Shown: positions 54,354 through 64,000 of the stretch, piece after piece | How the letters are laid out: each line of letters opens with the position of its first letter | Numbering within the stretch: the stretch's first letter is position 1 | Assembly: GCA_008015155.1 (NCBI GenBank) | Contig: SSFA01000013.1 | Span: 1-64,000 of the forward strand | DNA length: 64,000 bases | Source: Thiothrix sp. | GTDB taxonomy: Bacteria; Pseudomonadota; Gammaproteobacteria; Thiotrichales; Thiotrichaceae | Direction of reading: 5' to 3' | Translations under genes and position numbers: made by a program | The notes under the pieces: generated by a model | What the model saw: only the letters and a program-made list of their open reading frames with translations | What the model was told of the DNA's origin: nothing | Database searches by the model: none

Positions 54354-56528
54354 TTAGAAAAACAAGGCCACCTTCGCTTCCTGACGATACTTATGTAACA
54401 GAGGCTCGGTATAACCATTCGGTTGCTCACGGCCTTTAAACACTAAATCGCAAGCGGCTTTGAAGGCCACGCTGTTATCAAAATTGTCGGACATTTTGGT
54501 ATAGGTCGGATCGTTGGCATTTTGCGCATCGACTTTTTCAGCCATCGCTTTTAAAGCGTCCATCACTTGCGCTTCGGTACAGATACCGTGATACAGCCAA
54601 TTGCACATATGTTGGCTAGAAATACGCAAAGTGGCGCGGTCTTCCATCAAACCCACATCATGCAAATCAGGCACTTTTGAGCAGCCCACGCCTTGATTCA
54701 CCCAACGCACCACATAGCCCAATAAGCCTTGGGCATTGTTCTCGAGTTCTTGCTGAATCTCAGCCGCATTCCAATTCGGATTTTGCGCAACTGGAATCGT
54801 CAAAATATCATCTAGGCTCGCAGCTTTACGGCTCTTCAATTCATTTTGGCGCGCAAACACATCCACTTTATGATAATGCAGTGCGTGTAAAGTCGCGGCT
54901 GTGGGCGATGGAACCCATGCGGTATTCGCACCCGCCAGCGGATGGGCAATTTTGGTGCTCAGCATATTAGCCATTTGATCAGGAATCGCCCACATGCCTT
55001 TGCCGATTTGCGCACGCCCTTGTAAGCCACATGCCAAACCAATATCCACGTTAGAGTCTTCATAGGCTTTAATCCACGACGCGGATTTCATATCGCCTTT
55101 ACGAATCATCGCGCCCGCTTCCATCGAGGTATGAATTTCGTCACCAGTCCGATCTAGGAAGCCGGTATTAATAAACACCACACGCTCTTTAGCGGCACGG
55201 ATGCATTCTTTCAAATTCACCGTGGTGCGACGCTCTTCGTCCATAATGCCCACTTTCAGGGTATTGCGCGTCATGCCTAAAGCATCTTCAATACGTGCGA
55301 ATAATTCATTGGTGAAGGCGACCTCTTCAGGGCCGTGCATTTTCGGCTTCACAATATAAACCGAGCCGGTGTAAGTGTTTTTCGCGCTGGTATTGCCCTT
55401 GATATTATGTAGCGCAATCATCGAAGTCAGATAGCCATCCATAATGCCTTCGGGGATTTCATAGCCGTCTTTGTCGATAATGGCGGGGTTAGTCATCAAA
55501 TGACCGACATTACGCACGAATAACAAACTGCGGCCATGCAAGCTCAAAGCTTGGCCATTAGCTGCGGTATAGTCACGATCAGGATTCATCGAGCGCGTAA
55601 AGGTTTTGCCGCCTTTGCTGACTTCTTCTTGCAAGTCACCCTTCATCAAGCCCAGCCAGTTGCTATAAACCAATACCTTATCCACGGCATCAACGGCAGC
55701 TACCGAATCTTCACAGTCCATAATGGTGGTGAGTGCGGCTTCCATCAAAATATCATTCACGCCAGCGGCATCACTGCTACCAATGGTACCTGCACGATTG
55801 ATTTGCAGTTCAAAATGCAAATTATTGTTTTTCAACAGTACCGCGCTAGGATTCGCTGCTTCACCCTTGTAACCCACAAATTTTTCTGGCTGTTTTAAGC
55901 TCTGTTTAGAGCTGTCTTTTAAACTAACTTGGAGCGCACCATTCACCACCGCATAGGCAGTGGCATCTTTGTGCGAGCCAGACGCTAATGGAACTGCTTC
56001 ATCTAAGAAATTTCTTGCAAATTCAATGACCTTCGCGCCACGTACTGGATTATAAGTTTTGCCTGCTTCCGCACCCTCGGTAGAAGGAATCGCATCGGTG
56101 CCATACAGAGCATCATATAAGCTGCCCCAACGTGCATTCACCGCATTCAAAGCAAAGCGCGCATTCATCACCGGCACGACTAACTGCGGGCCTGCCATCG
56201 TGGCAATTTCAGCATCGACATTTTCCGTGCTAATCGAGAAATCAGCACCTTCGGGCAATAAATAACCGATTTCTTGCAAGAATGCTTTGTAGTGAGCGAA
56301 ATTGAATTGGCCTTTATTCGCTACATGCCAAGCATCAATTTTCGCTTGCAGCGCGTCACGTTTAGCAAGCAACTCACGATTACGCGGCGCTAACTCATTC
56401 ACGATCTGTTCCAGCCCAGCCCAAAACACCGCAGGCTCAATCCCTGTTCCGGGCAGCGCTTGCTGATTGACGAAATTATGCAGAAGTGTGGAAACCTGCA
56501 AACTACCGAGCTGGATTTTGTCCGTCAT
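54354..56528 (-). CDS. glcB: Malate synthase G
   Basis: Condenses glyoxylate and acetyl-CoA to malate. 724 residues, the G-isoform length (E. coli 723). Motifs include [34 protein letters not shown], then [31 protein letters not shown], and the catalytic loop region [12 protein letters not shown]. It operates in the glyoxylate bypass or glycolate use. No isocitrate lyase gene is in the window. ATG at 56528 with AGGA about 11 bases upstream. Confidence 0.96.
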   Translation of the reverse strand: MTDKIQLGSLQVSTLLHNFVNQQALPGTGIEPAVFWAGLEQIVNELAPRNRELLAKRDALQAKIDAWHVANKGQFNFAHYKAFLQEIGYLLPEGADFSISTENVDAEIATMAGPQLVVPVMNARFALNAVNARWGSLYDALYGTDAIPSTEGAEAGKTYNPVRGAKVIEFARNFLDEAVPLASGSHKDATAYAVVNGALQVSLKDSSKQSLKQPEKFVGYKGEAANPSAVLLKNNNLHFELQINRAGTIGSSDAAGVNDILMEAALTTIMDCEDSVAAVDAVDKVLVYSNWLGLMKGDLQEEVSKGGKTFTRSMNPDRDYTAANGQALSLHGRSLLFVRNVGHLMTNPAIIDKDGYEIPEGIMDGYLTSMIALHNIKGNTSAKNTYTGSVYIVKPKMHGPEEVAFTNELFARIEDALGMTRNTLKVGIMDEERRTTVNLKECIRAAKERVVFINTGFLDRTGDEIHTSMEAGAMIRKGDMKSASWIKAYEDSNVDIGLACGLQGRAQIGKGMWAIPDQMANMLSTKIAHPLAGANTAWVPSPTAATLHALHYHKVDVFARQNELKSRKAASLDDILTIPVAQNPNWNAAEIQQELENNAQGLLGYVVRWVNQGVGCSKVPDLHDVGLMEDRATLRISSQHMCNWLYHGICTEAQVMDALKAMAEKVDAQNANDPTYTKMSDNFDNSVAFKAACDLVFKGREQPNGYTEPLLHKYRQEAKVALFF

Positions 56529-56672
56529 GATGAGCTAATTCCTTAAAAACTTGGATAAAGATGTCGACATTCGGTTATAGCTTAAAGTAAGCAGTGGCTA
56601 AAATTGGAAATCTCAATAATGAATATTGGATTAATAAACTTAATCTATAGTTTTGATTTTTAAGTAATTTAT

Positions 56673-56927
56673 CTACGAGGCAGTCACTTGTTCAAGCCAA
56701 AAAAGATGCGCTAAAGCTTGTTTTTGATTTTCACCGCACATTTCAGATGTCGGCACTAAGCTTGAGCAGACCTTAGGGCGCGCTGGCTTATCGAATAGCT
56801 CACAGCGTAAATCAGCGGTTAAATGCAGGCAGGCTTCTCCGCTAGCTTTGCCTTGTGGATGTTTAGGCATAACCGAGCTAATGGAGGGCGCAATACAACA
56901 GGCCGCACAGCCTGCACGACACTCCAT
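56673..56927 (-). CDS. YkgJ-family cysteine cluster protein
   Basis: 84 residues starting MECRAGCAACCIAPSISS. The conserved cysteines (CRAGCAACC, then CLH, CELFD, VCSS and MCGEN) are the CxxC-type zinc or iron cluster motif of the UPF0153/YkgJ family. The ATG at 56927 overlaps the P450 stop (TAATG) and has GGAG eight bases before it. A longer start at 56984 would lie inside the P450 gene. It may handle a metal for the P450, but this is only proximity. Confidence 0.78.
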   Translation of the reverse strand: MECRAGCAACCIAPSISSVMPKHPQGKASGEACLHLTADLRCELFDKPARPKVCSSLVPTSEMCGENQKQALAHLFWLEQVTAS

Positions 56928-58291
56928 TAGCGGCGCTCCAATTGCATCTCTAAAGCACCACGCGGGCGTAAAGTCAGACGACATTCATGAGTTACAGCCG
57001 TACCTTGCGGCAAAGTCAGGCGGAATTGCTGGGCTAGAGTTGAAATGGCTAGCACGGCCTCAACCATGCCAAACATTTTGCCAATACACACACGTGGCCC
57101 CACGCTAAACGGTAAATATAAGAACTTATCGGGACGCTTATTCACATCCATAAAGCGTTCGGGAATAAAAGCATCGGGTTGCTCCCAATAATCCTTATGC
57201 CGATGCAAGAGCCAAGGCACTACTAGCATAATCGAGCCTGCGGGAATCTTACGGCGGCGAATTGTGTCTTCAGCCTTGGCTTGGCGCGATAAAATCGGCA
57301 CGGGTGGATACAAGCGCATGGTTTCTTCAAACACGGCGCGCGTATAGGGTAGATGAGGCACATCCTCATAAGTCGGCAAACGCCCCGCTAGCACGCTATC
57401 AATTTCCGCATGCATTTTTGCTTCAACTTCAGGGGCTTGCGAGAGCAAATACCAAACCCAAGACAATGCATTCGCAGTCGTCTCGTGTCCAGCCATAAAA
57501 AGAACGATCAATTCATTCCGAATTCCTTCCCGGGAAATAGCCTCGCCTTTAGTACGTTGATTAGCAGCTAATAATTCATTTAATAAAGTGTGTTCGTAGC
57601 CGCCCTGTTCGCCTTTAGCAATGACATGATCCACAATCGCATGAATACGTTTAGCGGAGCTTTTAGCCGAGGACATTTTCAAGCTACCCATTGGCAGCCA
57701 CTCTGGTAAACCTAAAAAGTTGGTGACATGAATTTGTTCGATGGCTGCTTGGTATTCGGCAAAGGCATTAATCACCGCCGCCGCATCTGTACCTAAACGC
57801 GCTCCAAATAAAGTACGCGCAATAATCTCAGAAGTAAGTTGCCCCATTGCTGAAAGCACACCAATCCTAGCACCGCTGGGTAGACTCGCCCATTGCTCGC
57901 GCATCTCGACCGAGGTATCAATCATCACTTGGCTATAAGCTTGGATATGCGTGGTATCAAATAAGCCATTTTGGAGCAGGCGGCGATTTTTCCACAGTTC
58001 GCCATCGCTAATAAATAAGCCATCTCCTAGCAGTGGCTCGAGCGCTTTACGCATTTGAGGGCTTTTGCTTTCGTAATTATCTTTTTGAGTTACAAACACG
58101 TATTTGACCAGTTCAGGCGTGTTTGCAATAAAAATCGAGCGATTTAAGATGCGCCGACTCATAAATTGGTAGCGAAAAGAATCCTCACTCCAAAAGGATA
58201 ATAAATCGCGCTTAGCACTTAAGAGTGTAGCAATACCACCAAGCGCTGAAGCATGGCGTTTAGGATAAGGAGGAACAAAAGCAGTGCTCAT
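56927..58291 (-). CDS. Cytochrome P450
   Basis: 454 residues. The I-helix oxygen-activating motif is AGHETTANAL, the ExxR motif is in EETMRLYPP, and the heme loop is FSVGPRVCIGK with the axial Cys near 402. A proline-rich start (VPPYPK) suggests class II-like, membrane-associated P450s similar to bacterial CYP4/CYP102-like groups. No ferredoxin or reductase gene is adjacent, so its electron donor is elsewhere. ATG at 58291; a TTG two codons upstream is possible and the ribosome site is weak. Substrate unknown, possibly a fatty acid or sterol-like molecule. Confidence 0.9.
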   Translation of the reverse strand: MSTAFVPPYPKRHASALGGIATLLSAKRDLLSFWSEDSFRYQFMSRRILNRSIFIANTPELVKYVFVTQKDNYESKSPQMRKALEPLLGDGLFISDGELWKNRRLLQNGLFDTTHIQAYSQVMIDTSVEMREQWASLPSGARIGVLSAMGQLTSEIIARTLFGARLGTDAAAVINAFAEYQAAIEQIHVTNFLGLPEWLPMGSLKMSSAKSSAKRIHAIVDHVIAKGEQGGYEHTLLNELLAANQRTKGEAISREGIRNELIVLFMAGHETTANALSWVWYLLSQAPEVEAKMHAEIDSVLAGRLPTYEDVPHLPYTRAVFEETMRLYPPVPILSRQAKAEDTIRRRKIPAGSIMLVVPWLLHRHKDYWEQPDAFIPERFMDVNKRPDKFLYLPFSVGPRVCIGKMFGMVEAVLAISTLAQQFRLTLPQGTAVTHECRLTLRPRGALEMQLERR

Positions 58292-58458
58292 TTTCAATAG
58301 CAGGATGGCTCAAAACAGCCCCGCACTATAGCACAGCTCAGAAAGAGGACTGGTAACCTTTGTCGGGTTACCAGTAAATAACAGTAAGTAAGGAAATGAA
58401 AATGGAATCGGAAATGAGTGTTACTAAATCTGTCGCATCCAGCGAGCTTTCGGTTCAA

Positions 58459-59292
58459 TTAACGGATGCTGGCATCTTTATCAATCAAATCACGATAAGC
58501 ATGCCAGCTAGCATGTGCGATTAAAGGCATCGCAATAATCAAGCCGATGTTAAAAGTCAAAAGCCCTAAACCAATGATAATAGTAATGGTAATAGCCCAT
58601 AGCAACATAGTTTTAGGGTTAGTTAAACAGACACGGAAACTGGTGGTAATAGCGGTCATTAAGTCTGCTTTGCGTTCAATCAAAGTAGGCACGGTCACCA
58701 CGCCTGTGACAAAAGCAACTACAGCAAACAAGAACCCCACTCCCATAAAACTCAAGCTAAACCAAAAGCTATTATTCATATGCAGGAGGCCATCCCACAG
58801 AGCTGCATAGCCTGTCATAGTACTTAGAGAAGCAATATTATTGAAAAATAGAGCAATTACCATGGCAGAAGCAGGTACCCAAAGTACCATCAAGAAGCTC
58901 AGCGTTAAAGCATATAAACCTAAGCCTAAACTATTATGGCGGATAGCTACGAGTGAAGCTCCAAAATCAGCTTTTTTGCCTTGATCGCGCTGCCAACTCA
59001 GTACATATAAACCCAAAGCCAAAAAAGGGCCTACTAAAAAGAAACCGCTCGTAAAAGCGACTGCAAAGGCCGGATTAGCCGCAGAAAACATACTAAGGAT
59101 AATGCCAACAATGGCAAAGACAGCACCATAAAACAGGCTGGCTGCTGGGTTCGCCTGAATATCTTCCCAAGCTTTTTTCAACCAACGGGGAATAGCAGAA
59201 GCATCCACCTGTCGAACAGGATAGCTTTTGAATAGATCGTCCGCATGCGGTGCGGGTGAGGCAGTGGTTGGTCTACTGATGAATTGCTCCAT
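58459..59292 (-). CDS. DUF2189 family integral membrane protein
   Basis: 277 residues. The N-terminus includes VRQVDASAIPRWLKKAWEDI followed by NPAASLFYGAVFAIVG, the DUF2189 signature, then about six membrane helices. The distal ASWHAYRDLID is also typical. GGAG at seven bases sets the ATG at 59292. Function unknown; sometimes annotated as cytochrome-oxidase-associated. Confidence 0.8.
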   Translation of the reverse strand: MEQFISRPTTASPAPHADDLFKSYPVRQVDASAIPRWLKKAWEDIQANPAASLFYGAVFAIVGIILSMFSAANPAFAVAFTSGFFLVGPFLALGLYVLSWQRDQGKKADFGASLVAIRHNSLGLGLYALTLSFLMVLWVPASAMVIALFFNNIASLSTMTGYAALWDGLLHMNNSFWFSLSFMGVGFLFAVVAFVTGVVTVPTLIERKADLMTAITTSFRVCLTNPKTMLLWAITITIIIGLGLLTFNIGLIIAMPLIAHASWHAYRDLIDKDASIR

Positions 59293-59468
59293 GTTTACTC
59301 TCCTTAAACAAAGCCCACACAAACTATCTTGACTGATTTATAGCCTTTATTGACCTCTGGTAATACCTGATATTTTTAGTCAGGAATTAACTGAGTATAG
59401 TAAAACCTAGAAAAATCACTCAACTAACCTTAGAAATTGCATGGAACTTAAGCGATTCAAGGCAAAGC

Positions 59469-60170
59469 TTAAGTAGGGGCAAACACTAAGTCGAGTTCTG
59501 CACTGGTTAATAAACGCCAATCACCTAGACTTAGTGCAGGATCCAAAGCTAAAGCCCCAATCTGCTCACGATGCAAGGCCTCCACCCGATTGCCTACAGC
59601 GGCCAACATCCGCTTCACCTGATGGTATTTGCCTTCATGAATGATCAGGCGTACTTGTTGATCTGGAAGAATTTCGACCTTAGAAGCTACAACCGCTTGC
59701 GTTTCACCGTGTAAAAACACACCTTGTCTTAGCTGTTGAGCGGCTGATTCGCTCAGGGCTTCCGCGAGTTGGGCTAGATAAACTTTGGGTACATGCTGAC
59801 GTGGAGCGGTGATTCGGTGTGACCATTGACCATCATTAGTCAACAGCAATAAGCCGGTCGTATCCTTATCCAAACGCCCCACTGGATGCAGCAGGCGCAC
59901 ATGCGGATGTTGGATTAAATCTAATACCGTACGCTGACTAGGATCTTCGGTTGCACTAATCACCCCAGAGGGTTTATGTAGCATCAGATACAATAAGCCG
60001 GGTAAGCTAAGCGGCTCATCCGCGTAAGCAACTTGTGCATTAACTGGCAGATTTTGTGGCGCTTTAGTGGCCACCTCTTGATTGACACTAATAAAACCGG
60101 CGCGAATGAGCTTTTGTGCCTCATTACGTGAAATCTGCAAGGCTTGGCTGACAAATTGATCCAAGCGCAT
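59469..60170 (-). CDS. rsuA: 16S rRNA pseudouridine(516) synthase
   Basis: 233 residues. The N-terminal S4 domain is MRLDQFVSQALQISRNEAQ, and the catalytic Asp is in HPVGRLDKDTTGLLLLT. RITAPRQHVPKVYLA and EGKYHQVKRMLAAVGN follow, all RsuA-type. It starts three bases after the patatin/autotransporter gene stops, so they probably share a transcript. Confidence 0.93.
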   Translation of the reverse strand: MRLDQFVSQALQISRNEAQKLIRAGFISVNQEVATKAPQNLPVNAQVAYADEPLSLPGLLYLMLHKPSGVISATEDPSQRTVLDLIQHPHVRLLHPVGRLDKDTTGLLLLTNDGQWSHRITAPRQHVPKVYLAQLAEALSESAAQQLRQGVFLHGETQAVVASKVEILPDQQVRLIIHEGKYHQVKRMLAAVGNRVEALHREQIGALALDPALSLGDWRLLTSAELDLVFAPT

Positions 60171-60173
60171 AAG

Positions 60174-62405
60174 CTAAAAACTACGCCCAACATGCATGAA
60201 GATAGCCGAGTCATAGCCTTCTGTATGCCCTAAACCGACAAAGGCAGGGCCAATAGGGCTATCCATGCCCACAAATAAACTACCTGAAAGCAATAAGCTC
60301 CCCCAACTGACTTCTTTAGCCTTTTCCCAAGTATTACCCAACTCTATAGAGCCACCTGCATAGACTTTCGCTACTCCAGGATAATCAGCCAGCTCATACA
60401 TATAAGTACCACGCCCTAAGGCAGCATGGTTGCCGCGCAATTGATTGGGAGACAATCCTGAAAGGCTATTATACCCCCCTAAGCCAATCTGCTCAGTAAT
60501 GAACGTATTATCACGGAAGGTACTGGCCACTTGGCCTCTAAACGCCACACGGTGTTTACCTTCAGTCCAAACTTTACCACCGGCGAGTTTAAGGCGATCA
60601 AACTCAACATCTGCGCCAATCACTTTAAACCCATGTACATATTCGGCTTGCAACCACTCTCCACTGTTTGGAAAATCGGCATCGTTTAAAGTATCAGCAT
60701 TATAAGCCAGCTCAAGGCCTGCAATTTGTAAGGACTCACCGGGGAAAGTGAGCTTACCAGTTTTAATATCCGGGGTAAGATTGCGATAGATAGCGCCTGC
60801 ACTCAACTCACTCGAAGTACCAACATCTGCCCGCCAGTTCGCTTCAATCCCTGTTTCACCTAAACGAACCTCGGCTGAACGATCTTTACCCACATATTCG
60901 TAAAAATCTTGGCGATCATGCCAGGCACGGGCATCAATAAAAGCACCTTGGCGATCATTCAGCGGATGCAAAACTTGGGTTTCAGCATGTAAACGGTCAC
61001 CTACTATTAAGCTATTGCGCCATTCAGTGCCCATACTAGTCGCCCCTTTCAGAATATGTCTAACCCCTAATTGGTAGCTAGCATCACCTTCAAAATTATC
61101 ATCTAGGGTAAAACCAAAACGTAAGCGCTGATCACCTGTGGAACGCTGCCGAGCGATAATGTGTAAGTCATACCAGTCTTTGCCCGCTGGCGTGAGGCTA
61201 TAATCAACAATATCGAAATAACCCAGCCCATGCATATTGTCTAAGCCACGCTGCAATTGGGCAATATTCAAAGCATCGCCTGCTTTAATGCCTAAACGGG
61301 TGAGCAAGATAGAATCTTTAAGGCTAGAGTTATTCTCCAAAATAATTTTTGCTACCCGCCCATCACGAATCCCTTGCTCTGCTTGCTCATCCGCTTGCCG
61401 TTTGGCTAATTGCGTTTCTTTGTAATTGGGTGCATAGGCCGCTAAACGTTTGATTGCCCCTAACTGCGCACGAGCCGCCTTTTCACCAATGGGGATCGTT
61501 TCACGCACGCGATTAAAAGATAAAGAACCGATATCTTTTAAATCTGGCTCAATCACAATATTTGGAGCAGTTAAACCTTTGAGCTGAGGAAGACTATTTT
61601 TAGCCGTTAAAAATTGCATAGCTTGTACAGTAACCGCTACTGCAGAATTCAATTGATCACGCTTTTCAAAATAATAGGGCAGGCTCACTACAATCAGAAT
61701 ATCCGCGCCCATTTGCTTAGCCACATCTACTGGCACATTGTTAGATACAAAACCATCAACCAAGACTTGGTTATCAATCGTAATCGGCGAGAAAAAACCA
61801 GGGATCGACATACTGGCACGTACCGCTGTGGCTAAATTACCTTTGCGTAAGACCACTTGCTCGCCGGTTTCAATATCAGTAGCCACCGCACGAAAAGGAA
61901 TCGGTAAGCGGTCGAAATCCTCCACTTGGGCTACACGTTCTAATAAGCGGCGCAATTCAAACATGAGCTTTTGACCACTCACTAAGCCATCAGGCAGTTT
62001 TAAAGATTTATCTTTAATCCCTACTTCGCCTGTATTAAAAAACCCCGCATTATCTCGCTTGAGTTGGAAGCTTTGCATTTCCCGCGCCTGCTGATCATCA
62101 AACAGGCTGGGCCAATCTAAGGCTTTAACAACTTTTTCTAGTTCATCTGCTTTATATCCAGCAGCATACAAACTGCCCACAATCGCGCCCATACTGGTGC
62201 CTGCAATCACGTCAATGGGTACACCTTGTTCTTCTAAGACCTTTAATACCCCCACATGCGCTACACCTGCCGCGCCACCACCACCTAAGACTAAACCAAT
62301 TCTTGGACGTTGTTTCGTTGCTGGAGTCGCAGCAGAAGCCGAGGGGGCCAAGCTAGTCAATAGACTTAGGCTCAGAAGAAAAGCAAGCAGCTTAATAAAT
62401 TTCAT
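60174..62405 (-). CDS. Patatin-like phospholipase autotransporter, PlpD-type (type Vd)
   Basis: 743 residues. After a signal peptide (about 1-25) comes a patatin domain (about 35-310) with GGGGAAGVAHVG, nucleophile GTSMG and catalytic Asp in VDGFVSNN. Next is a POTRA-like segment (about 335-410; AKIILENNSSLKDS, GIKAGDALNIAQLQRGL) and a C-terminal beta-barrel of the surface-antigen type ending HVGRSF. This is the PlpD arrangement, where the barrel carries the lipase to the surface. ATG at 62405; an upstream in-frame codon at 62432 is less likely because the signal peptide begins here. Confidence 0.88.
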   Translation of the reverse strand: MKFIKLLAFLLSLSLLTSLAPSASAATPATKQRPRIGLVLGGGGAAGVAHVGVLKVLEEQGVPIDVIAGTSMGAIVGSLYAAGYKADELEKVVKALDWPSLFDDQQAREMQSFQLKRDNAGFFNTGEVGIKDKSLKLPDGLVSGQKLMFELRRLLERVAQVEDFDRLPIPFRAVATDIETGEQVVLRKGNLATAVRASMSIPGFFSPITIDNQVLVDGFVSNNVPVDVAKQMGADILIVVSLPYYFEKRDQLNSAVAVTVQAMQFLTAKNSLPQLKGLTAPNIVIEPDLKDIGSLSFNRVRETIPIGEKAARAQLGAIKRLAAYAPNYKETQLAKRQADEQAEQGIRDGRVAKIILENNSSLKDSILLTRLGIKAGDALNIAQLQRGLDNMHGLGYFDIVDYSLTPAGKDWYDLHIIARQRSTGDQRLRFGFTLDDNFEGDASYQLGVRHILKGATSMGTEWRNSLIVGDRLHAETQVLHPLNDRQGAFIDARAWHDRQDFYEYVGKDRSAEVRLGETGIEANWRADVGTSSELSAGAIYRNLTPDIKTGKLTFPGESLQIAGLELAYNADTLNDADFPNSGEWLQAEYVHGFKVIGADVEFDRLKLAGGKVWTEGKHRVAFRGQVASTFRDNTFITEQIGLGGYNSLSGLSPNQLRGNHAALGRGTYMYELADYPGVAKVYAGGSIELGNTWEKAKEVSWGSLLLSGSLFVGMDSPIGPAFVGLGHTEGYDSAIFMHVGRSF

Positions 62406-62521
62406 AATTTCAACCCTGAATAACTGCCTCAAGTATAGGTGTCCAGACGAGCTGAACTCAACTTTAGGGGAATTACTGTTACAATAGCTGGCACGAATTA
62501 TAAAAATAAGAGATCACTCAA

Positions 62522-63691
62522 ATGGCATTAAAAGATTATTTACGCATTCTGGCGACGCGAGATGGCTCAGATTTATATCTCACCGCCGATGCCCCCCCTG
62601 CTGCTAAATTCCAAGGTACACTCAAACCCTTGGCACGTGAACGCTTAAGCCCAGAAGATGTCCATGCAATGGCCTATGAACTGATGGATGCTGATCAGCG
62701 CCAACAGTTTGAACACAAACCGGAAATGAATTTAGCTATCAGTGAAGAAGGCATTGGACGTTTTCGGGTCAATATTTTCAAGCAACGGCATAAAGTCGCG
62801 ATGGTGATTCGGAATATTAAAACCGAAATCCCCGATGCCAATAAAATCGGCCTGCCGGAAGTCCTAAAGAACGTCATTATGGAAAAGCGCGGCTTGATTT
62901 TGTTTGTAGGAGGCACAGGCTCTGGTAAATCGACTTCGCTCGCTGCCTTAATTGATTATCGCAACCGTAATTCAGATGGGCATATTATTACGATCGAAGA
63001 CCCGATTGAGTATGTACATCCGCACCGCAAATCCATAATTAGTCAGCGCGAAGTCGGCGTGGACACTGATAGCTATGAAGATGCTTTAAAAAACACTCTA
63101 CGCCAAGCACCTGATGTCATTCTGATTGGTGAAATTCGTACCCGCGAGACCATGGAACATGCGCTTGCTTTTGCTGAAACAGGCCATTTGTGTTTATCCA
63201 CTTTGCATGCGAATAGTGCGAATCAAGCCTTAGATCGGATTATTAATTTCTTCCCTGAAGAACGCCATCATCAGCTTTTACAAGATTTATCACTTAATCT
63301 TAAAGCCTTTATTTCCCAACGCCTGATCCCCACGATTGAAGGTAAACGTACCGCTGCCATTGAAATCTTATTAGGCACACCGATTGTACGTGATTTGATT
63401 ATGAAAGGTGAGGTCGGCGCGATTAAGGAGATTATGGAAAAATCCGAGCAGCAGGGGATGCAAACTTTCGATGGGCACTTATATCGTCTGTATCGTGAAA
63501 AGAAAATCAGTTTAGAGGACGCTTTACGCAATGCTGATTCTGCCAGTAACTTGAAGCTGCGCATCAATCTCTCCCCAGATGACACACCTACAGGCACGGG
63601 CGAAGCAGTTAAACCGGCAGAGCGTCTTTCTGCTTTAGATGGCTTATCTTTAGAACCGAAAGCAGAGGAAGTAAAAGAAGAAGCCTTCTAG
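62522..63691 (+). CDS. pilU: Type IV pilus retraction ATPase, PilU
   Basis: 389 residues. N-terminal PAS-like domain, then Walker A GGTGSGKSTSLAAL, Asp box ITIEDPIEYVH, Walker B-like DVILIGEIRT and His box LSTLHANSANQALDRI. PilU rather than PilT is indicated by MALKDYLRILATRDGSDLYL and an extended acidic C-terminus (about 350-389). It assists PilT in twitching. No pilT is adjacent in the window, although the two are usually neighbours. Confidence 0.88.
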   Translation: MALKDYLRILATRDGSDLYLTADAPPAAKFQGTLKPLARERLSPEDVHAMAYELMDADQRQQFEHKPEMNLAISEEGIGRFRVNIFKQRHKVAMVIRNIKTEIPDANKIGLPEVLKNVIMEKRGLILFVGGTGSGKSTSLAALIDYRNRNSDGHIITIEDPIEYVHPHRKSIISQREVGVDTDSYEDALKNTLRQAPDVILIGEIRTRETMEHALAFAETGHLCLSTLHANSANQALDRIINFFPEERHHQLLQDLSLNLKAFISQRLIPTIEGKRTAAIEILLGTPIVRDLIMKGEVGAIKEIMEKSEQQGMQTFDGHLYRLYREKKISLEDALRNADSASNLKLRINLSPDDTPTGTGEAVKPAERLSALDGLSLEPKAEEVKEEAF

Positions 63692-63828
63692 TCACGCCTA
63701 TCTTTAAGATCTATTTTTAATCTAGATAGCATCAAGCTTAAATGCTGAAGGCGTGGGATAAACTTGAATCCTAATTCGTTCTAGCCCATGCTTAAGCCTT
63801 ATTGCGATTACTGAATGAAGAGCTCGCC

Positions 63829-64000
63829 ATGACTGCCAAAACACCTAGTGTGCCATTAATTAAGATTCCGATTACTGCTCAGGTCGAGTCTTTACGCCCG
63901 CATTACACCGCTGAGCAAAAAATTGAAATCAAAGCCAAAATTGCTCAAAAGCTTAAAGAGCAAGATGCGGTATTAGTCGCCCATTATTATGTGGATCAAG
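63829..64000 (+). CDS. nadA: Quinolinate synthase A, 5' part only
   Basis: 57 codons before the window ends. After a family-like lead (HYTAEQKIEIKAKIAQKLKE) the sequence DAVLVAHYYVDQ matches the NadA N-terminal motif AHYY, part of the substrate site in this 4Fe-4S enzyme of NAD biosynthesis. GAG stands shortly before the ATG. The cluster cysteines lie beyond the window. Confidence 0.85.
   Translation, partial: MTAKTPSVPLIKIPITAQVESLRPHYTAEQKIEIKAKIAQKLKEQDAVLVAHYYVDQ

Noticed and set aside
56928..56984. Longer N-terminus for the YkgJ-type protein
   Set aside because: It would sit inside the P450 coding region and lacks a ribosome site, whereas the ATG at 56927 has GGAG and a TAATG junction.
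59362..59385. Small inverted repeat CCTGA/TCAGG as a terminator
   Set aside because: Only five pairs; too weak, and located in the upstream region of the DUF2189 gene.

Overview
The window looks like chromosomal DNA from a gammaproteobacterium of moderate GC content (judged by eye, not computed). CmoM, PreT/PreA, HslVU, PilU, RsuA, RsgA, GlcB and YidD all have gammaproteobacterial character. A secreted Gly/Asn-rich protein resembling the envelope proteins of intracellular sulfur globules makes a sulfur oxidiser of the Thiothrix/Thiotrichales type a reasonable guess, but this is inference. I saw no rRNA, tRNA, CRISPR array, phage gene or transposase.

Layout. (1) 1-9859: two divergent operons that together encode reductive pyrimidine catabolism. 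Rightward are PreT and PreA (dihydropyrimidine dehydrogenase), an NCS1 transporter, dihydropyrimidinase and an M20-type carbamoyl-amidohydrolase. Leftward are an omega-amino-acid aminotransferase and a CoA-acylating (methyl)malonate-semialdehyde dehydrogenase. Uracil or thymine could thus be taken up and carried through beta-alanine or beta-aminoisobutyrate to acetyl- or propionyl-CoA. (2) 9871-14067: pyrC, an SGNH hydrolase, the sulfur-globule-like protein, and a hipBA toxin-antitoxin operon with twin operators. (3) 14208-24005: a 1982-residue protein with two alpha/beta-hydrolase domains and a CHAT protease domain, then cmoM, a membrane-anchored degenerate kinase-like protein and an AI-2E family permease. 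(4) 24297-30265: five exported proteins in tandem. They read as a split copper amine oxidase (N-domain protein, a catalytically dead paralogue and a ligand-complete paralogue) followed by a YtkA/FixH-like lipoprotein and a MauG-like di-heme lipoprotein. This is the best candidate for an undescribed system. (5) 30328-38062: patatin, VanZ, a DUF3299/ZrgA-like pair, a 40-residue membrane peptide, hslV-hslU-DUF971-hisI-yidD, and a zinc-ribbon membrane protein.

(6) 38075-44204: a divergent polyamine/guanidino-compound catabolic locus. Leftward are a PuuA-like glutamine synthetase, a LysE exporter, an agmatinase-type ureohydrolase and a class I amidotransferase; rightward are a GntR/FCD regulator and a PuuC-like aldehyde dehydrogenase. 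Two similar palindromic sites lie between them. (7) 44205-46727: terminators, a candidate small RNA or attenuator, and a TPR-type regulator. (8) 46728-54172: rhlE-like helicase, MscS channel, MOSC protein, rsgA, a 21-codon ORF, ilvD, and a vapBC-type toxin-antitoxin pair with a clear operator. (9) 54304-64000: glcB, a cytochrome P450 translationally coupled to a YkgJ-type cysteine-cluster protein, a DUF2189 membrane protein, rsuA, a PlpD-like patatin/outer-membrane autotransporter, pilU and the start of nadA.

Most start codons were set from Shine-Dalgarno spacing and family length. Several genes appear to use GTG or TTG.
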